DNA of 64,000 nt from Flavobacteriaceae bacterium. Its GTDB lineage: Bacteria; Bacteroidota; Bacteroidia; Flavobacteriales; Flavobacteriaceae. The position numbers and the translations under genes are program-made. The notes beneath the pieces are model-generated. The model made no database searches, was not told the origin of the DNA, and saw nothing but the letters and a program-made list of their open reading frames with translations. Of the stretch, positions 43,922 through 52,694 are shown in pieces (positions within the stretch are counted from its first letter, which is position 1; each line of letters opens with the position of its first letter). The stretch covers positions 124,001 to 188,000 of the forward strand of contig JABABD010000009.1 in NCBI GenBank assembly GCA_014238425.1. Direction: 5' to 3'.

Positions 43922-45380
43922 ATGCTCTATTTTTCGGAATGTTTTTCAGTATTTCCAATACGAATTTCCAATACTTTTGAGCAGAACTAATACTCGCTCG
44001 CTCATCTGGCGAGTGCGCTCCTAAAATAGTAGGCCCAAAACTAATCATGTCCATATTTGGATAATTGGCACCTAAAATACCGCATTCTAAACCTGCATGG
44101 CAAGCTGCCACATGAGGTTTTGCATCAAAGAGATCCTCATAAATTTTGGCCATAACTTTCAAAATTTTGCTATCCATATTGGGTGTCCAACCTGGATAAT
44201 CACCATCAAATTCAACTGAAAAATCAGCCAACTCAAAAGTCGCTTTTAAAGTATTAGCCAAATCCCATTTGCTGGATTCAACAGATGAACGTGTTAAACA
44301 TCCTACCTTAATACTTCCATTCTTTACCTCTACTCTAGCAATATTATTAGATGTTTCGACCAGATCGCTAATATCCGCACTCATTCTATACACACCATTA
44401 ATAGCTGCATATATCGATCTTAACAACTGAGATTGTGTTTCAAAATTCATCACAACATTTGGTACATCTTCTTTATTGAAGCTTACCTCCAAGTCAGGCT
44501 CCATAGTTTTCAGTTCTTTCTTTATGGTTTCAGATAAGGCTTTTAAAACATTAATAATTCCACCTTCCTTTTTTCCATCAAAAACAATTACAGCAGTGCT
44601 TTCTCTTGGTATGGCATTCCGTAAGCTTCCACCATCAACACTTGAAATTCTGATATCTTCAATCACGCTAAACAACAGGCGATTCATAATTTTATTGGCA
44701 TTACCTAAACCTTCATGAATTTGCATTCCTGAATGTCCGCCTTGCAAACCTTTAACATAAATTCTATATGCCATTGCTCCCGACGGAACAGTATCTTCCT
44801 TATAAGTTCTGATAGCTGTAACATCAACACCACCAGCACAACCGACGCCAATCTCATCGTCTTCTTCAGTATCCAGGTTCAAAAGGATATCGCCTTTTAG
44901 CAATCCTCCTTTTAGGCCCATAGCTCCAGTCATACCAGTTTCTTCGTCTATAGTAAACAAGGCTTCGATGGCAGGATGTTCTATATCCTTACTTTCCAAC
45001 ACAGCCATTATGGTTGCAACACCTAGACCATTGTCGGCTCCTAACGTGGTGCCTTTGGCTCGCACCCAGTCACCATCAATATGCATATCTATACCTTGAG
45101 TATCAAAATTAAAATCGGTATCACTATTTTTTTGATGTACCATATCTAAATGCGATTGCATCACTATAGCCTGCCGATCTTCCATACCAATCGTGGCAGG
45201 TTTTTTAATAATGACATTACCAACTTCATCTTCGATTGTTTCGAGGTTCAGTCTCTTACCAAAATCTTTCATGAACTGGATAACTCTCTCTTCTTTCTTT
45301 GATGCTCGAGGCACGGCATTTAAATCTGCAAATTTATTCCAAAGTTGTGATGGTTGTAGTGCTCTTATTTCTGAATTCAT
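43920..45380 (-). CDS. pepD: Aminoacyl-histidine dipeptidase (M20C)
   Basis: The 486-residue zinc peptidase cleaves Xaa-His and other dipeptides. Metal-site motifs are MQSHLDMVHQKN, TTLGADNGLGVATIM, FTIDEETGMTG and LNLDTEEDDEIGVGCAGG; LEC GILGANYP near the end holds another ligand region. The length matches PepD. It is transcribed alone towards the gldI operon. Confidence 0.94.
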   Translation of the reverse strand: MNSEIRALQPSQLWNKFADLNAVPRASKKEERVIQFMKDFGKRLNLETIEDEVGNVIIKKPATIGMEDRQAIVMQSHLDMVHQKNSDTDFNFDTQGIDMHIDGDWVRAKGTTLGADNGLGVATIMAVLESKDIEHPAIEALFTIDEETGMTGAMGLKGGLLKGDILLNLDTEEDDEIGVGCAGGVDVTAIRTYKEDTVPSGAMAYRIYVKGLQGGHSGMQIHEGLGNANKIMNRLLFSVIEDIRISSVDGGSLRNAIPRESTAVIVFDGKKEGGIINVLKALSETIKKELKTMEPDLEVSFNKEDVPNVVMNFETQSQLLRSIYAAINGVYRMSADISDLVETSNNIARVEVKNGSIKVGCLTRSSVESSKWDLANTLKATFELADFSVEFDGDYPGWTPNMDSKILKVMAKIYEDLFDAKPHVAACHAGLECGILGANYPNMDMISFGPTILGAHSPDERASISSAQKYWKFVLEILKNIPKNRA

Positions 45381-45452
45381 AGTTGTGCTTTAAAACGTGT
45401 AAAGGTACATAATAGCAATACAATTCTGTAAATAAATACTTATTTTTGGGTG

Positions 45453-46520
45453 ATGTTGAAATACAAAAAAACCATCATTGCCCTATCCCTCATTCCACTT
45501 ATCTTCTTAGTGAAGTTACTAGGTAGGTATCCGCAATTTATTGAAGATTATTATAGTAATGGGCTTTATCCTATTATATCGACTATTGAAAGACATGTCT
45601 TTGGGTGGTTGCCATTTTCGTTTGGAGATATATTCTATGCAGTTGCCCTTATTTATATTATAAGATGGTTAAAAAAAAACAGAAAACGTTTTTTCAAAGA
45701 CACAAAACGCTGGTTCGCAGAAGTATTTTCTGCTATGACCATTATATATTTAGCTTTTCACTTGTTTTGGGGCATGAACTATTACAGACAACCACTTCAT
45801 ACGACATTGAATATAGATGATGCGTATACCTCTGAACAACTCATAACTTTTACAGAGAAATTAATTGTTAAAGTAAATACATTTCAACAGAGGTTAGCGA
45901 TAAACGATTCTGTCAAAGTAGAAATGCCTTACTCTAAAAGAGAGCTGCTAAAACGTTCGCCAGATGGTTATGAAATAATAAAGGAGCAATATCCTCATTT
46001 AAAATATCATCCTAGAAGTGTAAAGAAATCACTTTTTAGCTTACCACTCACGTATATGGGCTTCAGTGGTTACCTTAATCCATTAACCAATGAAGCACAT
46101 GTGGATGCTTTAATTCCTGCATATAAATTTCCAACAACTACGTGTCATGAAATTGCGCATCAATTAGGATATGCAGCAGAAAATGAAGCAAATTTTATAG
46201 GAAGCTTAGCGGCCATTCATAACCCAAATGCACATTTCCAATATTCTGGTTATGCTTTTGCACTCAGACATTGCTTAAACGAAATTTACAGGCGAGATGA
46301 AGCTCTTTACAATCAAATTATTCTAAGCGTTAATAAAGGAACCCTGAAGAATTATGAGGAAGTTCGTGACTTTTGGGAAGGCTACCAAAATCCAACAGAA
46401 CCACTATTTAAAGCAACTTACGGTGCTTATCTACAAGGCAATAGTCAAGAAGGTGGCATTGATAGTTATAGCTATGTCGTTGCGCTTTTGGTGAATTATT
46501 TCGATAGTCATCCTCTTTAA
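45453..46520 (+). CDS. DUF3810 family membrane protein with HExxH motif
   Basis: The ATG at 45453 is preferred over the in-frame GTG before it. The 355-residue protein has three N-terminal TM helices and a soluble domain with TTCHEIAHQLGYAAENEANFI, which is a gluzincin-like HExxH followed by Glu. It is probably a membrane metallopeptidase of unknown target. The -7-like box TATTTTTG at 45441-45448 ends only 4 bp before the ATG, so the transcript may be leaderless. Confidence 0.82.
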   Translation: MLKYKKTIIALSLIPLIFLVKLLGRYPQFIEDYYSNGLYPIISTIERHVFGWLPFSFGDIFYAVALIYIIRWLKKNRKRFFKDTKRWFAEVFSAMTIIYLAFHLFWGMNYYRQPLHTTLNIDDAYTSEQLITFTEKLIVKVNTFQQRLAINDSVKVEMPYSKRELLKRSPDGYEIIKEQYPHLKYHPRSVKKSLFSLPLTYMGFSGYLNPLTNEAHVDALIPAYKFPTTTCHEIAHQLGYAAENEANFIGSLAAIHNPNAHFQYSGYAFALRHCLNEIYRRDEALYNQIILSVNKGTLKNYEEVRDFWEGYQNPTEPLFKATYGAYLQGNSQEGGIDSYSYVVALLVNYFDSHPL

Positions 46521-46604
46521 GGCATTTGTTAAAAAATTCTTAATAATTTAAGCCATTACCCTATTTCGTTATCTTTAAGGAATTAATCAGTTAATCAACT
46601 AAAA

Positions 46605-49565
46605 ATGTTTAGAAAGTATCTCATCTTAACGATGCTTTTGTGTTCTCTCATGACGTTTTCACAAGAGCATTTTCCAAAAAATGATGGTGTAAAAACAACA
46701 AATAATATCTACACTGCATTAACTAATGCAAAGATATATATCACACCAACACAAATTATCGACAAAGGCACTTTACTCATTAAGAATGGTAAGGTAGTTA
46801 ATGTATCGTCATCAGTTTCCATTCCAAAGGATGCTGTTATTATTGACTTAGCAGGTAAATATATATATCCATCTTTCATAGATATTTATTCTGGCTTTGG
46901 TATTGAAAAACCAAAACGAGCTCAAGGCGGCGGACGTTCTCCACAATATGACGCATCACGTCAAGGCTTTTATTGGAACGATCATATCATGCCCGAAAAT
47001 AATGCCATTGATAAATTTAAGTACAATGATAAGTCTGCAACAGATCTTCGTAAAGCAGGTTTCGGTGTTGTGAACACGCATATTCAAGATGGTATCGCAA
47101 GGGGTAGCGGAGCTTTAATTGCTTTGAATGGAAAAGGTAACAATTCCAATCGTATAGTAAATGACCGTTCTGCGCAATATTTTTCTTTAAGTAAAAGTGT
47201 TGCTTCAAGACAATCTTATCCAGGATCAATAATGGGTTCTATGGCGTTATTAAGACAAGTAAAATACGATGCAGATTGGTACGCTAATGGAAACGCCAAT
47301 GTAATGGATCGTTCACTGGAAGCTTATATTGCTAACAAGAACATGATTCATATTATTGATGCAGGTGATAAAGTAAATGCTTTAAGAGTTGATAAAGTAG
47401 GTGATGAAATTGGCACACAATATGTCATTCTTGGAGGTGGCGATGAATATGAATGGGTAGGTGACATCAAAGCAACAAATGCCAAATTCATTATTCCGCT
47501 TAATTTCCCTAAAGCCTATGATGTTGAAAATCCGTTCTTGGCAAGTTCATTAGAATTGGAATCTTTAAGGGAATGGAATCAAAAACCATTTAACCCTAAA
47601 GTGTTAGCGGATAATGGGGTGACTTTTGCATTGACCATGCATGACCTTAAAACATCTAAAGATTTTAAAGCTAACCTCATGAAAGCCATTAAACATGGAT
47701 TAGATAAGACCAAGGCTTTAGAAGCATTGACTACTGTTCCAGCACAAATTCTAGGTAAAAGCAATGTTATTGGCTCTCTTAAAACAGGAAGCTGGGCGAA
47801 TTTCTTGATTGCGTCTGGAGATATTTTTGATAAAGAGACCACGCTATATGAAAATTGGGTGCAAGGCAAAAAACATATCATTGAAAATATGTCCGTTAAA
47901 GATATCCGTGGTGACTATGATTTATCCTTAGGAGGAAAAACATATAATTTATCTATTAGTGGTTCACCTAGCAAACCAAAAGCTGAAGTTAAAGGTGATA
48001 ATCAAAAATTAGGTGCAAAATTATCATACAAAGATGATTGGATGAATCTAACTTTAACCACACCTGATACTACAAAACAAGAATTTACAAGACTTGCTTC
48101 ACACATCACTAGTGTAGGAAATATAAGCGGCAAAGTAGTGTTACCAAATGGTACTGAGTCTTCTTTTTATGCGAAGAAAACTAGTGACGCAAAATCTTCA
48201 GATAAAAAGAATAAGGACGCATCTACGGAAACTCCAAAAATGTTGCCTCTCACCTATCCTAATGGTGCTTATGGTTTTACACAACAACCAAGACAACAAA
48301 CAATCTTACTTCAAAATGCAACCGTTTGGACCAATGAAAAAGAAGGCATTCTTCAAAATACAGATGTATTGATCAAGAATGGTAAAATTTCCAAAATCGG
48401 AAAGAACTTATCTACTAGTGGAGCTACGGTTATAAACGCTACTGGCAAACACGTTACATCTGGTATTATTGATGAACATTCCCACATAGCCGCTTCTAGC
48501 ATTAATGAAGGTGGTCAAAATTCATCAGCTGAAGTTACCATTGAAGATGTTATAGACGCAGAAGATGTGGATATTTATAGAAATCTTGGTGGAGGCGTAA
48601 CCTCTATTCAAATACTTCATGGTTCTGCGAATCCTATTGGTGGACGCTCCGCCATTATTAAATTGAAATGGGGCGCATCGCCAAAAGATATGGTATATGC
48701 CAATGCGCCAAAATTTATAAAATTTGCCTTAGGTGAAAACGTCAAGCAAAGTAACTGGCAAAGTTTTGGGCGATTCCCTCAGACTAGAATGGGCGTTGAG
48801 CAGCTCTACACAGACTATTTTAGTAGAGCTAAGGAGTACGATGCGCTTAAGAAAAGTGGCAAACCTTATAGAAAAGATACAGAGTTAGACGTTTTGGCTG
48901 AAATATTAAATAAAGAACGTTTTATTAGCTGTCACTCTTACGTACAAAGTGAAATCAATATGCTTATGAAAGTAGCAGAACGATTCAATTTTAACATCAA
49001 TACTTTTACGCATATTCTAGAAGGTTATAAAGTTGCCGATAAGATGAAAAAACACGGCGTTGGTGGATCCACTTTTAGCGATTGGTGGGCCTATAAATAT
49101 GAAGTCAATGACGCTATCCCATACAATGCGGCCATTATGCACAACCAAGGTGTTGTAACAGCTATTAATAGCGATGATGGAGAAATGTCAAGACGTTTAA
49201 ACCAAGAAGCTGCCAAATCTGTTAAATATGGTGGTGTATCTGAGGAGGATGCATGGAAATTCGTGACTTTGAATCCAGCGAAATTATTACATATCGACGA
49301 TAGAGTTGGTAGTTTAAAAACTGGTAAAGATGCGGATGTAGTATTATGGACAGACCATCCATTGTCTATTTATGCCAAAGCAGAAAAAACCATTATTGAT
49401 GGTATAATCTATTTTGACCTTGGTCGTGATAAACAAATGAGAGAGACTATAAAGAGAGAAAAGAGTGAACTCATGACTATGATGATGCAAGAGAAAAACA
49501 AAGGCATCAAGACACAGCCTATCAAGAAAAAAGAAAAGGAACATCTTCATTGTAATTCACTTTAA
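46605..49565 (+). CDS. Two-domain amidohydrolase family protein, exported
   Basis: The 986-residue protein has a signal peptide (ending MTFSQ). Residues about 35-430 are an amidohydrolase-like domain whose usual HxH motif after the PxxID strand is replaced (YPSFIDIYSGFG). Residues about 570-960 are a second one with an intact D-E-H-S-H (GIIDEHSHIAAS), SCHSYVQSEINM, THILEGYK and the catalytic region AINSDDGE, ending with VGSLKTGKDADVVLW. So only the second half is likely to bind metal. The gene below, 9 bp downstream, is a related single-domain protein. The substrate (cyclic amide, dipeptide) is unknown. Confidence 0.87.
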   Translation: MFRKYLILTMLLCSLMTFSQEHFPKNDGVKTTNNIYTALTNAKIYITPTQIIDKGTLLIKNGKVVNVSSSVSIPKDAVIIDLAGKYIYPSFIDIYSGFGIEKPKRAQGGGRSPQYDASRQGFYWNDHIMPENNAIDKFKYNDKSATDLRKAGFGVVNTHIQDGIARGSGALIALNGKGNNSNRIVNDRSAQYFSLSKSVASRQSYPGSIMGSMALLRQVKYDADWYANGNANVMDRSLEAYIANKNMIHIIDAGDKVNALRVDKVGDEIGTQYVILGGGDEYEWVGDIKATNAKFIIPLNFPKAYDVENPFLASSLELESLREWNQKPFNPKVLADNGVTFALTMHDLKTSKDFKANLMKAIKHGLDKTKALEALTTVPAQILGKSNVIGSLKTGSWANFLIASGDIFDKETTLYENWVQGKKHIIENMSVKDIRGDYDLSLGGKTYNLSISGSPSKPKAEVKGDNQKLGAKLSYKDDWMNLTLTTPDTTKQEFTRLASHITSVGNISGKVVLPNGTESSFYAKKTSDAKSSDKKNKDASTETPKMLPLTYPNGAYGFTQQPRQQTILLQNATVWTNEKEGILQNTDVLIKNGKISKIGKNLSTSGATVINATGKHVTSGIIDEHSHIAASSINEGGQNSSAEVTIEDVIDAEDVDIYRNLGGGVTSIQILHGSANPIGGRSAIIKLKWGASPKDMVYANAPKFIKFALGENVKQSNWQSFGRFPQTRMGVEQLYTDYFSRAKEYDALKKSGKPYRKDTELDVLAEILNKERFISCHSYVQSEINMLMKVAERFNFNINTFTHILEGYKVADKMKKHGVGGSTFSDWWAYKYEVNDAIPYNAAIMHNQGVVTAINSDDGEMSRRLNQEAAKSVKYGGVSEEDAWKFVTLNPAKLLHIDDRVGSLKTGKDADVVLWTDHPLSIYAKAEKTIIDGIIYFDLGRDKQMRETIKREKSELMTMMMQEKNKGIKTQPIKKKEKEHLHCNSL

Positions 49566-49574
49566 AATTTAGTC

Positions 49575-50882
49575 ATGATGAAAAACATATATAAACTACT
49601 TAATATAGGCTTGATGTTTAGTTGTGTGATAACATTTGCACAGCAGACACCAGCACCAAAGCAAACGCAGGCAATTACCATTACAGGTGCAACTGCACAT
49701 ATTGGAAATGGCAAGGTCATTGAAAATAGTATCATTATCGTTGAAAATGGAAAAATAACAACCTGTGCAGATGCCAAAGTTGCTAAAATGACGCCAAAAG
49801 GGAGGCAAATTGATGCCTCTGGAAAGCATGTATATCCTGGCATAATAGCTCCTAACTCCACATTAGGATTACAAGAAATCGGTGCAGTAAGAGCAACCAA
49901 TGATACGCGGGAAATTGGGAGCATGAATCCGCATATACGAAGTGCTATTGCTTACAACGCAGAGTCTAAAGTTGTAGAATCCATGAGACCAAATGGTGTA
50001 TTGATAGGCCAAGTAACACCAAGAGGTGGTAGGATTTCTGGCACCTCATCTATTGTACAGTTTGATGCATGGAATTGGGAAGATGCTGCCATTAAAACAA
50101 ATGACGCTATTCATATGAATTGGCCTAATAGTTTTACAAGAGGGCGTTGGTGGTTAGGCGAAGATCCTGGGCTTAAACCAAATAAAGAGTATGCCAAACA
50201 AGTGGATGCGATCCATACATTTGTTGCTGAAAGTAAAGCTCATTTAAACGGAAATAATAATAAAAGAAACCTTCCTGCAGAAGCTATGAAAGGATTGTTT
50301 GATGGTTCTCAAAAACTGTTTGTGCATGTAAATGGTGAAAAAGGAATCATCGATGCTATTAGTTTCGCAAAAGACAACAATCTTAATATGGTAGTTGTCG
50401 GTGGGTATGAAGCATACAAAGTGGCTGATATGCTCAAGGCAAGTAATATTCCTGTTTTATCGCAACGCGTGCATAAAACCCCAAATAGCGATGATGACGA
50501 TTATGATTTACCATATAAAATGGCTAAACTATTGGTTGACAAAGGTATTTTAGTAGGTTTGGAGAATAGCGGACAGATGGAACGTGCCAATGCACGTAAT
50601 TTACCATTTCAAGCAGGTACACTTGTCGCTCATGGTATGAATAAAGAAGAAGCATTGAAATTAATCACTTTCAATACTGCAAAAATTCTAGGTATTGATG
50701 AGCGCCTAGGAACGTTAGAAGTTGGCAAGGATGCGACACTATTTATAAGCGAAGGTGATGCGCTTGATATGCGTACCAATATTTTAACACATGCATTTAT
50801 TGAAGGACGTGAGATAAGTTTAGAATCACACCAAACCAAGCTTTGGAAGCGTTATTCTAATAAATATAAGACAGGTGATTAA
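49575..50882 (+). CDS. Amidohydrolase-like protein, probably non-catalytic partner
   Basis: The 435-residue protein has a signal peptide (MFSCVITFAQ) and the N-terminal beta-sandwich of amidohydrolases (ITITGATAHIGNGK, VENGKITTC), but the metal-binding HxH after the GKHVYPGII strand is absent (APNSTLG). The C-terminus keeps ILGIDERLGTLEVGKDATLFI. It resembles the N-terminal half of the preceding protein and is probably its structural partner. A separate function cannot be excluded. Confidence 0.85.
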   Translation: MMKNIYKLLNIGLMFSCVITFAQQTPAPKQTQAITITGATAHIGNGKVIENSIIIVENGKITTCADAKVAKMTPKGRQIDASGKHVYPGIIAPNSTLGLQEIGAVRATNDTREIGSMNPHIRSAIAYNAESKVVESMRPNGVLIGQVTPRGGRISGTSSIVQFDAWNWEDAAIKTNDAIHMNWPNSFTRGRWWLGEDPGLKPNKEYAKQVDAIHTFVAESKAHLNGNNNKRNLPAEAMKGLFDGSQKLFVHVNGEKGIIDAISFAKDNNLNMVVVGGYEAYKVADMLKASNIPVLSQRVHKTPNSDDDDYDLPYKMAKLLVDKGILVGLENSGQMERANARNLPFQAGTLVAHGMNKEEALKLITFNTAKILGIDERLGTLEVGKDATLFISEGDALDMRTNILTHAFIEGREISLESHQTKLWKRYSNKYKTGD

Positions 50883-50906
50883 TCTGGCTTGAAGATATAA
50901 AACAAA

Positions 50907-50934
50907 AATAGCCTCCCTAAAAAAGGAGGCTATT
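50907..50934 (-). terminator. Terminator of the DUF6503 gene
   Basis: AATAGCCTCC (50907-50916) pairs with GGAGGCTATT (50925-50934); on the minus strand the stem is followed by TTTTTGTTTT. Confidence 0.75.
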
Positions 50935-50956
50935 AAAGACATATTATCAGATTATA

Positions 50957-51745
50957 CTACTCAATAAGTTTAGCATCACTGGGCTTAGTAAACATATTAT
51001 CATCCATCGTTTCCTTTGACACAGCTATATTGACAAATTTCATTTCATTTCTTATATCGCCAATGACACCATCTTTGTAGACATGCCATTGCAAAGTTTT
51101 AGGTAATAATAATCCATCAACATCTTTCCAATCCGAATATCGTATCAAACTAAATTTCTTGCTTTTCTCTTTTGAAAAGAACGTCACAGTATATGCCAAC
51201 CAAGCCATTTTATTAGTCTCAGCATCATAATACACAATGTATTCATCATCTGGAGATTCACCAACACCAGCTTCGTAAGAAATCTTTATACCTGGATATT
51301 GCTTTCCTTCAAACTCCAATGCATCCACTTTTTCATAATTTATACCATCATCACCCACTATAAATGGCATCGCATGAAAATAAAACATCAAATTATAGTA
51401 AAACTTAGCATTGCCTTTATAGGTTGCTGTGTCTTTCTCTACAAGCCACACATCACTTCCATCATAGCCTAGTTTATATGTTTCTGTATCGATTAAGGAC
51501 TTACGCCTTTTCAATGTGGTAGTCGTCTTTTCGTTCTGGCCTTCTTTTTCGATTTCAAAAACAAGACTTTCCATAGTATTCCATGCATCAATGCCTCCAT
51601 GAGCCTTAAATACTTTAGTTATGTTCTCTGGGTATACACTCGTTGTAATATTCAGGTCTTCGTTTTGATATGCTGGTTTTTCTTCGGATTGCTTACAAGA
51701 AATTAATGCAATCAAACTCAATGATAATAGGATGGTTTTTTTCAT
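50957..51745 (-). CDS. DUF6503 family lipoprotein
   Basis: The 262-residue protein is a lipoprotein (lipobox LIALISC). The mature part starts with VFKAHGGIDAWNTMESLVFEIEK, the characteristic start of this family, with later YDGSDVWLVEKD and YVVY-type segments suggesting a lipid-carrier-like (LolA/LppX type) beta fold, which is inference. It is convergent to the amidohydrolase genes and divergent from the rRNA methyltransferase gene. Confidence 0.8.
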   Translation of the reverse strand: MKKTILLSLSLIALISCKQSEEKPAYQNEDLNITTSVYPENITKVFKAHGGIDAWNTMESLVFEIEKEGQNEKTTTTLKRRKSLIDTETYKLGYDGSDVWLVEKDTATYKGNAKFYYNLMFYFHAMPFIVGDDGINYEKVDALEFEGKQYPGIKISYEAGVGESPDDEYIVYYDAETNKMAWLAYTVTFFSKEKSKKFSLIRYSDWKDVDGLLLPKTLQWHVYKDGVIGDIRNEMKFVNIAVSKETMDDNMFTKPSDAKLIE

Positions 51746-51804
51746 GGTTTTGTTTTTAAGTTCAGTAAGTCGATAAAGTGAATTCGAAATTACATAGATT
51801 AGGT

Positions 51805-51812
51805 TATTTTTG
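51805..51812 (+). promoter_or_regulatory. Candidate -7 box (TATTTTTG) of the RNA methyltransferase gene
   Basis: An exact TAnnTTTG ends 7 bp before the start codon, so the mRNA would be leaderless or nearly so. No -33 TTG is evident. Confidence 0.4.
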
Positions 51813-51819
51813 TCCTCAT

Positions 51820-52617
51820 ATGATCAAAGAAATAACCAGTACTCAAAACTCATATATAAAGGAGCTCTTTCAACTTAAGGAAAAGTCAAGGATTCGGAAA
51901 AAGACTGGGCTATTTTTAATAGAAGGTGAACGCGAAATTTCCTTAGCCATAAAAGGCGATTATACTATTGACACAATTCTCTATAATCCAGAATTGATGA
52001 ATGAAGTGCAAATCAATAAATTAGTAAATCCGCAAATCAACATTATAGAAATTTCAAAAGATGTGTATCAAAAACTGGCACATCGTGATACTACTGAAGG
52101 TGTCTTAGCTGTAGCTCAAAACAAATTGCACAACATTGAAGATTTAAATATTCCAAACAGTAACTCATTAATTTTAGTTGCTGAAGCTCCTGAAAAACCG
52201 GGAAATATTGGAGCTCTGTTACGAACAGCCGATGCCGCCAATGTCGATGCCGTGATTATTGCCAATCCTAAGACTGATATATACAGTCCTAATATCATTC
52301 GATCTAGTGTTGGTTGCGTATTTACCAATCAGATAGCTTTGGGTAATACGTCAGAGATCATTCAATTTTTAAAAGACAATAATATCAACATATATTGTGC
52401 AGCATTACAAGCTTCTGAGGAATATCACACACAAGATTATAGCAAATCTACAGCTATTATTGTAGGTACCGAAGCAACAGGTTTGAGCGAAGAATGGTTA
52501 AAAAATTCCACTCAGAATGTCATTATTCCCATGCAGGGAGACATTGATTCTATGAATGTTTCAGTGGCAGCTGGAATATTAGTTTTTGAAGTAAAAAGAC
52601 AGCGAAATTTTCATTAA
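51820..52617 (+). CDS. SpoU/TrmH-family RNA 2'-O-methyltransferase
   Basis: The ATG at 51820 is chosen over an upstream GTG (51778) since MIKEITSTQNSYIKEL matches the family start. The 265-residue SPOUT protein has the substrate-binding N-domain (FLIEGEREI) and the knotted C-terminal SAM domain: EKPGNIGALLRTADA, IIVGTEATGLSEEW and IPMQGDIDSMNVSVAAGI. Relatives methylate ribose 2'-OH in rRNA or tRNA. The precise site is unknown. Confidence 0.9.
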   Translation: MIKEITSTQNSYIKELFQLKEKSRIRKKTGLFLIEGEREISLAIKGDYTIDTILYNPELMNEVQINKLVNPQINIIEISKDVYQKLAHRDTTEGVLAVAQNKLHNIEDLNIPNSNSLILVAEAPEKPGNIGALLRTADAANVDAVIIANPKTDIYSPNIIRSSVGCVFTNQIALGNTSEIIQFLKDNNINIYCAALQASEEYHTQDYSKSTAIIVGTEATGLSEEWLKNSTQNVIIPMQGDIDSMNVSVAAGILVFEVKRQRNFH

Positions 52618-52694
52618 TAAACAGTTTGACTAATTTCTTCCCATTAAACCTGAAAACAATTGCTCATTAAATTCCTTATTGCTATTTTAGTTAT

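Noticed and set aside
52660-52690. TTG-N20-TATTTTAG as promoter of the Rel gene
   Set aside because: The box ends only 4 bp before the ATG and has a mismatch, so transcription would start at or inside the gene; not convincing.
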